Source: Nymphalis io (taxonomy: Eukaryota > Arthropoda > Insecta > Lepidoptera > Nymphalidae). From it: a stretch of 64,000 nt of DNA. Positions within the stretch are counted from its first letter, which is position 1. Every line of letters begins with the position of its first letter. The notes beneath the pieces were generated by a model. That model was not told where the DNA came from, made no database searches, and saw only the letters and a list, made by a program, of their open reading frames with translations. Made by a program: the position numbers and the translations under genes. Shown here piece by piece: positions 11,785-23,393 of this stretch. The stretch spans positions 6,153,001-6,217,000 of the forward strand of contig NC_065897.1 of NCBI RefSeq assembly GCF_905147045.1, given 5' to 3'.

Positions 11785-14700
11785 CTTTATTCACCAAAAA
11801 TAAACAAAGACAAAAAAAAAAATTAAGGAACAAAACCATAAAAAAAGAGAACAATATCATATTTGATAATTTGGTGAAAAGGTCGTAGTCTCAGCTAGGC
11901 TGCTTTTCAGTTTAAGCCTTGTACATATGCTGCCAACACAAACGCTACATTCAGTGCAGTAAAAGGAAAAAGAAGATAAAATCACTTAAATAATAAAAGT
12001 TAATACAATTTTATAACACGCCCAATAGGCTCAAATAAAAAAAAACATGCAAGCGTTACTAAAACAGTGAGGTTTTTTTTTGTTAAATTCTAGAAAAAGG
12101 AAAATATTTCATATTGAATAAAAAATAAAAATAAAATAATAATAATAATATTTAAAATGTTTAAACAAATAGAGATATATTTTTTAATAAATTACAATCA
12201 AAATAACAATTAAGTATTGAAGTTCAGTTACACACATTTGTACAGACACATTGCGTCTTTTGCATAGATAGAAGCCATTGCTTGCATTGTGCCTTAAACT
12301 TATTTTAAGATGTACTGTTCTTAATCGGAGGTGGGATATCGTTCCAACACTTAGAAGCAGCGAAACGAAAGCTACCTCTAAATGCTTGTAAATGTGGTCT
12401 AGGCAGTACTAGTCGCGGAACTCGGCTCAATCTACATTTAAGTTTATCCGCCAAATAATTGGGAATTTTACGATATTTTAAAGTGAAAGTGATATTATTT
12501 AATTTAAGTGTACGGCGATTTTTCATATTTAATATATTCTTGTATATTCTTGGAATTTAAATAAGGTGTAATATGCGAATATCGAGGTATATTGTAAAAA
12601 AATCTTAGACAAGAATTTTGTATCCTCTGTATTTTTTTTTCAGTCTTTTTATAAAGGCAGGAGCCATAAAGGACATCACAGTAGTCTAACTGAGATAGAA
12701 CCAAGGATTCTACAAGTTTTAATCGCGCTGATTCACTCAAAAATGAAACTAATCTAAATTTATAAATCATTTTGAGTAAAGCGTAACACTTCGAAGTAAC
12801 AGATGATATGTGTTCTTCAAAACGTAATGACCCATCCAATTTCACCCCAAGATTCTTCGCTAGCTTAGACTCAACTAAGGAATGACCATCTATAAAAATC
12901 CTACGACACATTTGACCAAGCGATACCATTTGTTGCCTAGTACCAAAAATTATGTAAGTACATTTTTGTGGATTTAATGACAGGTCATGATTCTTCGACC
13001 AACTAAAAATTTGAGAAAGATCATCATTAACATTTTGGATAGTTTTATCATTATTTATATATGGATTGATGTTCAATAATAACTGTGACGGTATGCGCGA
13101 TTACTATGCGTCAGTCCCTTGGAAGGAACGTTGCTTCAGTGGGAATGACCCGACAGCTAGTGCCGCTGCTGTTGCTGATGAGATCATGTTAGGAATGGAA
13201 TACTACATTCCTAGCTCAGATCTCATCAATAGGGGCACGCGTAACCGTTGGTTCACTCGTGAATGTGCCGACGCTGTGTCATCTAAGCAGGCGGCATATC
13301 GCGCGTGGATCAACGGCTGCATTAGCGGGGCATCTAACATTGACTCACTGAAAGCAAACTACAATAAAAATTCCAAGTCCTGTAGGAAGACATACACGAG
13401 AGCGGATGCACAGCGCATTGTACAGATTGGTCATGACCTTATTTCGCATCCTAGGGGCTCCCTTAGCTTCTGGCGTCTGACCAAGTCTGTGCAAAACAAT
13501 TTCTGCCAACCTTCGCTGCCACCGCTCAGAAATCCGGACGGATCGCTAGCTCACAGTCCGCAGGAGAAAGCCGACCTCCTGGCTAAACTCTTTGCCGACA
13601 ACTCTGTGATCGATGATTGTAGTGCGCAGCCACCAACAATACCTTCATGTGGCCACACGATGCCTGACATCAAAATCAGGCAACGTGATGTGCGTGCGGA
13701 GCTGCAATCACTCGATATACGGAAAGCTAGCGGTCCCGATGGAATACCAGCCATTGTGCTGAAGAAGTGCGTGGCGGAGCTGTCTCCTGTGTTAACGCGC
13801 CTGTTCCAACTTTCTCTCTCTTCAGGATGTGTGCCGGAGGCTTGGAGAAGAGCTAATGTGCAAGCGGTTCCCAAAAAAGGGGATCGGTCTGACCCGGCAA
13901 ATTATCGGCCAATAGCTATCACCTCAGTACTTTGTAAGGTGATGGAACGAATTTTAAACAACCAACTGATCCATTACCTAGAAGATCACTGTCTAATTAA
14001 TGATCGTCAGTGCGGGTTTCGACCAAAACGGTCCACAGGTGATCTTCTAGCGTACGTAACGCACCTTTGGGGTGAAGCTATCGACAAGCATGGAGAATCG
14101 TTGGCTGTCAGCCTCGATATCTCCAAGGCTTTCGATAGGGTCTGGCACAGAAGTCTTCTCTCCAAGTTACCGGCATATGGTCTGCCTGCTCAGCTATGCA
14201 CCTGGATTGCCAGCTTCCTACACAAGCGTAGCCTTCGTGTTTTAGTAGATGGTTGCGCTTCACAATTCTATGTAGTGAATGCTGGGGTCCCCCAGGGATC
14301 TGTGCTATCTCCCACACTCTTTCTTTTGCATGTCAATGATATGCTCTCTCTTGGGAACATACACGGACGCGCAGTGGCTGGGCGGGCGGAAACTGAGGAG
14401 AGGCGGGAGAATCTTGTCATTGAACTCGATAGGACATTAGAGCTCATCGCCAAATGGGGTTCTGATAATCTTGTTGAGTTTAATGCCAAGAAAACACAGG
14501 TGTGCGCTCTCACAGCGAAAAAGTCACCATTTTACCCTCATCCCTCCCTCTGTGGCACACCGCTGATGATACAAAGCAAAATCGCCATGCTGGGGATGGA
14601 CGTTCGCTGCGACCTTAGTCCAAGGGATTACATCGAGGCTATTATAAAAACAGCTTCACGAAAACTCGGAGTTCTGAACAAGGTGCGGCGTTTTTTCACG

Positions 14701-16040
14701 CCACAACAACTGTGCCTGTTACACAAAACACAGGTACGGTCTTGCGTTGAATATTGCTCGCACCTTTGGGATGGCTCCGCTAAGTACCTAATGGAGGCCT
14801 TGGACCGGTTGCAGCGACGTGCAGTACGCATTATTGGCGACGTAAAGGTCACAAACACCCTTGAACCTTTACAATTGCGTCGCGAGATAGCAGCACTGAG
14901 CGCTTTCTATCGTCTGTATCACGGCGAGTGCTCTGAGGAATTATTCTCTCTAATTCCTGCTTCCCCCTTCCTTCTTAAGTCCACGCGAGCTGGTTCTCGA
15001 TGTCACCGCCTAACTGTGACATCAATTTCATCGCGCACAAAGAAATTTGGCAACTCCTTTCTTTGTCGCACTACCAAAGAATGGAATTCCTTACCAGCTC
15101 ACGTGTTCCCCTCCTCTTACAACCCGGGTTCCTTCAAACGAGGCGTGAAGAGGCATCTTGCGGGCCGGCAAGGCGGGGACGGCTAGTACAGAACATTCTT
15201 CCCGACTGTACTGGCCGTCGTCGCGTTGGACTCTACTACCACTTACCATCAGGTGGAGTAGAGTCATTTGCCATCCCGGGGCATATATAAAAAAAAAAAA
15301 AAGTGTATCATCTGCGTACATGTGGACTAAACTAGTTTTGACACATTCGTGAAGATCTGCCGTATAAATTGAGTACAAAATAGGTCCAAGTATAGACGTG
15401 GATACGGCGGAACACACGCGCGTAGAGTGCCCGGCTTGGGCGGAGCCTCGCGCGGTCCTATCCACGGCCGTAGGTGGAGACCTGTCGCTTCCGGCCGTCG
15501 TCGAGAAGATGGCCGGAAGCGAAGAGATCTGGGCGGCAGTGTCCCGGTTCAGCGCATGCGTCATGTCGCAAAAGGAGGAGGCAGAGCGGGAGCGGGAGGA
15601 CGACGTGGACTCGCTCCCGCAACGAAGAAGGAGACCTCTTCGACGGCGACGTGCCTTCGCAGGCCGGACGCTGCCGCTGAGTTAAGGTGTGGTTGGCGGC
15701 GGAGCCAGTCTGTTGATCCGCCGCGGGGCTTCAAGCCCTGACGCTCAGCCTCCAGTGGCGGACTCGGGGGAGTCCGTCACGTAACAGGACGGAGGCACAG
15801 AGAGGAGGGAGGCGCGCCCTAACATCCTGGCGCGCTCTCGAGATGGGTCGCCTATGGCGACGACCGCTGGCGGGGTTGCGGTTGTAAGTCACAACGTTCC
15901 CGTGACCCCGCTGCCTTGCGGAGAGGCGGAAATCCGGGGAGGTTTTAGTGGGTAGGACGGGGCCGTCTGCCCCGTGAGTCCCACATACCCGTCCCGGTCC
16001 CCCCGGACCGGGCGGCAGGCGTAAATGCCTTTCCTCCCCG

Positions 16041-16110
<70 letters not shown>

Positions 16111-19100
16111 TCCAAGTATAGAACCTTGGATAACACCTCTAATAACTTTTATAGCGCTGGACTTTGTAGGCCTTCCATTCATGCCAGAAACTTCTACTAT
16201 TTGTAATATAATAATTGTTCTATGTAGTCTAATAGTATCAAAATTGAAGCCATATTATTATTAGATGCAGAAAGAATTTCATCAACAATATGTAATAACG
16301 CTGTAGCATAACTGTGAGACTTTCTAAAACCAGATTGACATTTCGGAATTAGCAATGTTTTTCAAAATAGGAAGCAATTTGTTGATTTACAGCCTTTTCC
16401 AAAACCTTTGATAAAACAGGCAATATTCCAATTGGTCGTAAGTCTTTCACTGAATCTACATTTTTCTTTTTCGGAAGAGGTTTAATAATAGTAGTTTTCC
16501 ACAACATTGGGAAGTATCCCGTGTGTAATGAAGTATTTAATATATGTGTAATAGCAACTAACGAGTATGGGAGGGTAAGTTTTACCATTTTGATAGAAAT
16601 CATCAATGTGTAAATGTCATCAATACCTACGGCATTAGAGACTATATAATTAATTATTTTTAAGATGCTCTCGGCGGAGGGTTCTGTAAAATCACATCCA
16701 TAATAAATCGGTTGGTTATACTTATTTATAATGCTACTGTTATGTGAAACACTAGGTACCGAGTCAAGGAATGCTTTATTTATTATATTTGGATCACATA
16801 GATAACCTGGAATTATGTTATTGTGCGTGCCTAAAAACTTTTTAAGTTCACCGTGCATTTTTTTCGGATTATTAATGAATTTATTTATTTTATTTGTGAA
16901 ATAATTTTTTTTCTTTTTGAGTTATCTCAAATACAGCGTTTCTCAATTGTTCGTATGAATTTATATCATGATTAGAGTTCGTTTTTTTAGCATTACTACG
17001 AGCCTCATCTCTGTCTATCATCATTGCTTTAATGGTATCTGTAATCCATAGGGAAGGGGGGTATTTGAAATGCTTAGTTTTCAAAGGAACAAAATGATTG
17101 AAAAGGCCCAGAAGTAAAAAATTAAAACACTACCATAGCATCGACATGGTCAAACTGTAATATCATATTCCAAGGTGTAATAGATGAAGCGAACTGGTAT
17201 GTATCAAGATCAAAATTATTAAATGGTCTGTACTGAATAACTCTTGGAATTGGTTTATTTACTTCCAGAGGTATAATTGCCATAATAAAAGCATGATCAC
17301 TCAAATCATCGTTATATTGAACATAATTTTAACTTATATTTAAGCTATCATTACAAACGGATAACATCTATTAGAGAGCTAGATGTATTCGTGACTCGAG
17401 TAGATTTGTTAACTATTTGATTCCATTTATATTCCGGTATTAACGTTAAAAATTCATTTTGAGAAATACCATGCGAATTTAAATCAATGTTTATGTCACC
17501 AGTTACAAATACGTATTTATATTTTGGTGTTAAAAATGATAGAATGTCATCTAGCGTAGATAAAAATGTGCTAAAACTAAATTTAGGAGGTCGGTAGATG
17601 ACTCCTACAGCAATAATGCATCTTTTAATCTTAATTTCAAACCACTGTTGCTCAAGTGCCGAAGAATCTACTAGCAATACTTTTACTCTCAAATTTGAAC
17701 GTATATATGCGCCTACTCCTCCTCCTCTAGATTGCGAACCTGATCGTGGTTCATGAAAAAAATTATAGCCTGGGATATTGTAATTTTTTAGCGTGACATT
17801 CTCAGATAGCCATGTTTTCGTGATAGTAATTATGTCTGGATCAAAATATTTTATAGTGTGTGATAATTCGTCTCTTCCTGTATTTAGTGATTGAGCATTC
17901 AGCTCAGATAATTTTAACTTTGTGACTTTTTACCCATTTTATAGAATTAAGCGTATATGTATATATTATATATATTACATAATATAAAATACCACAACTT
18001 TTCCTTCTTAAAATGTTTGCATGAAATATTTTCCTCTTAATAATTGCATTTTATTTTAATTGAACGATATCAATTTCGCAATTGCTTCTGAAAGTACCAA
18101 AAATATTACAATATTTTTTTATTTCTGCTATCATAGTATATTCGCAATAAACATAGATTATAAAAGATAGTTATAATATAAAAAGACTAATGTCGCGTAT
18201 GGAGTTTATATGAAAAACAACTGATTTTGTTGATTTGCGCACCAAAATTTTGCAATCTTTAACCCAAACAAAAGAAAAGTTTCGTTCGCAAGCCTTATCC
18301 TTTACAGTACGAAGGAGACGCTGATTTGCGAATGTCAAATTATCTCTTAAGAAAATTTTATGGGTAATACCGCTTATTCCTATATCCGATGTTGTAAGCA
18401 GCCTCCTTTGATTTGACTTTTGCCATTTTTTTACTAAACTGATTACTTTGTCTTTTATTTCCTTGCACTTAAAACGAATTAATACGCGTGACGGCTCTTC
18501 TCCTTTTGGGGTTGAAGCTATATTAGCAAACGTCAAATCAGTTGTGGGTTGTTCTTCATCACATGCAGGTGCCATTTAGGTTTTCATTAGGAGTTTCATC
18601 ATTGTGTAACACCGCATATCTCCAAGTTATTGATACGATCTTTTTGGTCCCTTTTATTTATTTCATTTTGTAAGTCATTTTGTAACATTAAATCAGATAA
18701 TTTCTGTTCTATTTTTTCAATTCATTGACCCTGATGTTCGACTTCTAAGACTTGTTTGTAATTCAAATAAATCATTTCTCATCTCCATGACACAAGATTG
18801 TAGCTTTTTCAATTCATTATCATGTTCATTGAGTCTCGCATTTATTTCTGCGCGAAAGTTTCTTATTTCTGTTAATATTAAATTATTAAAGTTTTTGTTT
18901 CTCATATCTTCTTGACTACTTGATGTAGCTTGTGGTATAGGCGACTTGTTACTATGCGATGAAGTGTTGATATCCTTATTACTCACACTTTGCACTCTTT
19001 TAGAACTTGTTTTGCAAGTTGAACACTTCCATGTAGGTCTAGCGTTATTCGAATCACTGTTAAAATGAACGTAATCGGAATGAAACAAATAGTTACAACT

Positions 19101-22100
19101 ATTCTTACACTTAATACGTTTTTGCCCAACTCCTATGTTGACCTTACATATCTCGCATGTATTAACCATCTTTTGAATTAATTATTTTTTAAAATTATCG
19201 TGAAAATAAATGTGTGGTATATCGGGGTTTGTACCATCAACTTCTCGGATATAGTACCAGAGCCGTTACCAATGCGCCAAACGTTAGCTAGTAGACGACG
19301 GCGAAAATATGCAATACTGTTTTCTGTTCTGTTCTGTTACTAAATAATTATCTACACTGATCTCCAAACCACAAAACTATATGGATGTTATTTATAATGT
19401 TAATTCACAATTTTTAACACTTTTTTATTAATGATTACATGAAACACCTCATTCAACATATATAACAGCCAATTTTTTATACTAAATCACTAATTTGCTG
19501 AAAAAATTTTTTTTTATTTGAGGAGCACTAAACTTTTACTGCATACGCTGTGGTGGCAGCACCCGCACTCCATCGCCAATAAGGTGTTACGTAAAGGTTT
19601 TACGTAAATAATAAGATGTTCCTTGTGCCTGTAGTTGTACTGGCTTACTTACCCTTCAAACCGGAACACAACAATGTTAAGAACTGTTGTTATTCTGGAC
19701 AATAAATTTGATAAGTGGCTGATACCTACCCAGACGAGCTTGCAGAAAGCCCTACCACCAAGTAAACATGTACAAGTTCTTTGTTCTAAGGAGTATTTTA
19801 TTTTTATTTCAATCAAATATTTAAAAAATTATCTACGTTTGTTTTTAATGTAATTGTTTCATCTGTTTGAGACATCATTTTATATTTATTTATTTAAAAG
19901 GTACAAGATTAAATGGTGCCTCAATAACAGGTGACGCCGCATTCAATTTTATAGTGTACGTTGATGAGTTTTTCACAAAATTAATTAACTGTATGATTTG
20001 TCCGCTGAAGTGAAATGGATGGGGTGGTACAGGTCAGAGCGTAATTTCAGATAACGATATTATGTAGCTGTTTTACCATATCGTATAACAGTTTTAACCA
20101 GAGTAATTACATGCACAACGGACTTAAATATCTCCGATTTAGATTAGTTTCTCGCAATAAAGGTGTTTGTGAGTGAAGGTGATCACTTACCATAAGATTG
20201 TCCGTTTAAATTAAGACGACGTTTAAGATGACGTTAAATTAAGAGTCATTATATAATAAAAATATTGAATTATTCCTAAAATGTTTTTTATTTATTTAAT
20301 AAGAATACTAACAATATACATATAAATTGGTGGCATACGTAACATCCAAAGAGAAAATATCAACTTCTGATATGTATACCGATTACAAGCGTACACAACA
20401 AAGTATCACGTCAACATAAAATAAAATAAAATATAATAATTGTTGACCAATGCTTTCTTCATGAATACAAACACAACAAAAAAATATTTGAATATATCAG
20501 TTTAAAATAACTGAGACTCGAATGGTACAGAAATGTAACGAATAAATGTGTTTTCGTAACGCTACTTTTACTCAGCAATCGAATGATTGGATAGAATTGT
20601 CTACACTACAGTATGTATTCCAATCTAAACAAGTTTTTTTAAAAGATAACAAGTGAATTTAACCTAGAATAAAGTTATGTTTTCAAGCGTAATTTATATA
20701 TGTTTTAAATTTATTAATAACAATTTTTAGTAGACTCGGAATTATTATACATTACATAAACAATTCAATGAAACTTACAGAAATAGCTCGTATTCTTAGC
20801 AGAAGGTCGGCTGCGTCGTAATATAAGCTGGTACCAGGTAATAAGGGTGTGTTGTCCCACCAATCTCCAAGTTCTCTTTCCCATGCGCGTGAGTATCGCA
20901 ATTCCTCCGACAAACCTTCGGCTCTTGTCCTAAATCAAAATATATGTCTATATTACATATCTTCCCCGTGAAGGGAAAGTATTAGGTACCATTGGTTTTT
21001 CTGTAACTCTGACAATGTGTATGTAAATTTTCATTATTATTGGTTCAGTATTTAATACTTGAAAAGGTTACAAACAAATAAACTAACTTACTTTCACATT
21101 TATAATATTAGTAAGTATATCCATTATAATTATATATGACTTGCACATTATTGGGTTATTATTATTATATTTAGGGTTAACTAATAAATACAATTTTATT
21201 ATTTTAATAACAGTCCGTAAATGACCGTAAATTTTATTTTTACTGTAATCTGAATTGCAAGAGGTAAATATTATTTTTATGGTATCTGGATTCATTTTCA
21301 TGCCATGACAAGTAAAGGTTTCTGGACAGCTAGTGTTTTGTTTATACATAATAATAAAATCGTCAACTCAATTGCTTTTCAAAACAAAAACGTTGATACT
21401 ACTAAAAACGACTAATAAAATCTGTACAAAAATATCTACGATGGAATAAACTTATCTTTAAAAGCGATGTCACACTAAACATGTTTTCGTTAAAAAAGAG
21501 AAACAATAAAGTTTATTTTAAATCGATTTACTGCTCACGCAGTAGTTATGTTTATCCTTTTAGAAAACACTATTCACACTTTGCAATTGGGACCAGTAGT
21601 TTTAGAGATATTACACAAGCACTTGAATAAATTGTTGAAAAATAAAGATGTGGTAAGATGCAAAGTATATACAAGTATAAGCACTCGATCTTGGATCTGA
21701 TTGTATTATAATATTGGTTTATATCTAACTAGCAAATTATCAGGATGGCAAGCGGATATGACACGATGATAAGTATAAATTATTTATTATACATAAATTT
21801 AGAAATTTTTTACTCTAATCTTTCAAAAGTGTAACAAAAGGTTCATACGTTTAAATAAAATTAACTTGTAAATTCGTAAATACATAAATAAGCTTATAAC
21901 TTTTTCCTTACCTTTTTATTTGTTCCATGATTTGTTGAGCCATATCAAATAGCTCTCTGTGAAGATAATACGCGTTAGCAGCTATCCATAAAGTAGGGTA
22001 AAATGGATAATATGCTATTAAGGCTACAAAAAATGGCTCAGCTGCGTCAGGATCTTCTTCAAATACCATAGAGCCTTTTGATAGGAGGCTAAAATATTTT

Positions 22101-23341
22101 AATATCATTCCATAGATTGATAAAAAAGCCCTAATATTTCATCAAACAGTAAGAATTGCGGTAGTTGTGTATTAATATTACTTAATTAATAAACGATAGT
22201 TTTTGTAACAGTTTGTAATAACTGAGAGAATGAAAATCGTATGAAGTAAGTGTCGTTCATTTTGCACAATATGCATTAAAAGCCAATGTCTGAAATCTGT
22301 CAATTATATCTCGTGGAATGAGTCTGATTGATCAAATTAGACTAAACGGTATATGAGAGTATGCTGCAGTCTAGACTTAAATACATTAATTATTTTTATT
22401 AACAGAATAAAATTAAAATTAAATTATAATCTAAAAATATTACCTTAAGGGATGTCGTGGATTTAGTAAAAGCGATTTGTTGATACAGACGTTAGCCCAG
22501 TCCTCGTCAATGTCTCTAAGGCATGTAGCTAACTCACGCCAATTATCTGCTTCCCGAGGCCTCTCTACCGCCAACTGAAAACATATTAATTAGACAAAAT
22601 TATAGATAAGAAAAATTAAATGATAATGAATATATATAAAACCTATATATTTTAAATAAAATTATTAAGCGCACAGTTCAATGAATAACACATTTACATT
22701 TTACAATAGAAATTTGCCTGCAAATAAAGTTCCATAGCGTGAGGTAGGTCTTGAAGTTGTCGCGACTGCCTGGCGGCTCTCAGCGTTGCGTTTATTTCTT
22801 GTGTGCCATCAATTTCATTGAGTGTCTCGTACGTGATTTTCATCAGACAAGAGTGGGCTATCATAAGCATCTCCTTTTGATAGTAAAGTGATAAATTAAT
22901 ATAGACTAACAGTAATTCTTCCGTAAGTATAATTCGTTTAATAAATTGTTGGCAATATAACTACTTGTATTTACACTATTCCTTATTCGTACTGCAACTA
23001 TTCCTTTAAAAGCTAAACATATACTATCTTTTTTTCATTTACAAAACATAAACCTCGTTCGCCTGGTGGCTAGGCCACAGATCCGGAGATCCTGGATTCA
23101 AATCCCAGGTCGGGCCAATAAATTGAGTTTTTCTGTCGAAAATTTTCAGTAGCAGCCCAGGGTCTTTAAGTTGGAAATGTGTTCACTTCCATGCCTCGGA
23201 AAGCACGTAAAGCCGTTGGTCTTGCTCTTGAACTCTTTCCGTTTGTGTCGGATTGCCGTCCCATCTGATTATGACAGTTAGGAAATAGAGAGTGCACAAA
23301 TTGATCACCATAGCCGAAATCGGTCTAGAGGACATTATATA

Positions 23342-23393
<52 letters not shown>

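Larger units (their letters stand above)
12305..17925 (-). pseudogene. ORF2 of the CR1-like LINE (endonuclease + reverse transcriptase), broken
   Basis: The endonuclease part (17348-17925) reads LSELNAQSLN, ITITKTWLSENV (the usual TETWL is altered) and VFVTGDINIDLN, with SDHAFI farther on at 17290. RT blocks read DLRPIGILPVLSKVLEKAVN and QSGFRKSHS, then VIRGVIQGSILGP, interrupted by an R1-clade insert, then VHMYADDTL, interrupted by a second LINE. The C-terminal part resumes at NINPYINN and runs through LSQIFSWSKNHDLSLNPQKC and CRLSRVPRLVLPRPHLQAFR. Several frame breaks exist besides the insertions. The catalytic YADD is intact but directly next to an insertion. Confidence 0.8.
11746..19560 (-). 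mobile_element. CR1-like LINE, near full length, interrupted twice
   Basis: A non-LTR retrotransposon on the minus strand. The 3' end is a (TAA)n run at 11747-11782. Then come the ORF2 C-terminus (12305-13076), RT fragments (15303-15382, 16123-16860), the linker (16890-17304), the endonuclease (17348-17925) and ORF1 (18171-19169). About 390 bp of probable 5' leader follow. It sits inside a SINE-3 copy, the halves of which flank it, and inside a CFAP70 intron. Stops and frameshifts show that it is dead. Clade assignment (CR1 against Jockey) is from ORF order, the PHD-like ORF1 and the tail type, and is provisional. The 5' border is approximate. Confidence 0.8.

Noticed and set aside
13551..13874. 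Antisense frames over the LINE A copies
   Set aside because: The same frames occur in both LINE copies simply because the sense RT is conserved.
16025..16264. Poly-lysine open frame
   Set aside because: It is the 68-base poly(A) of the R1-clade insert translated.
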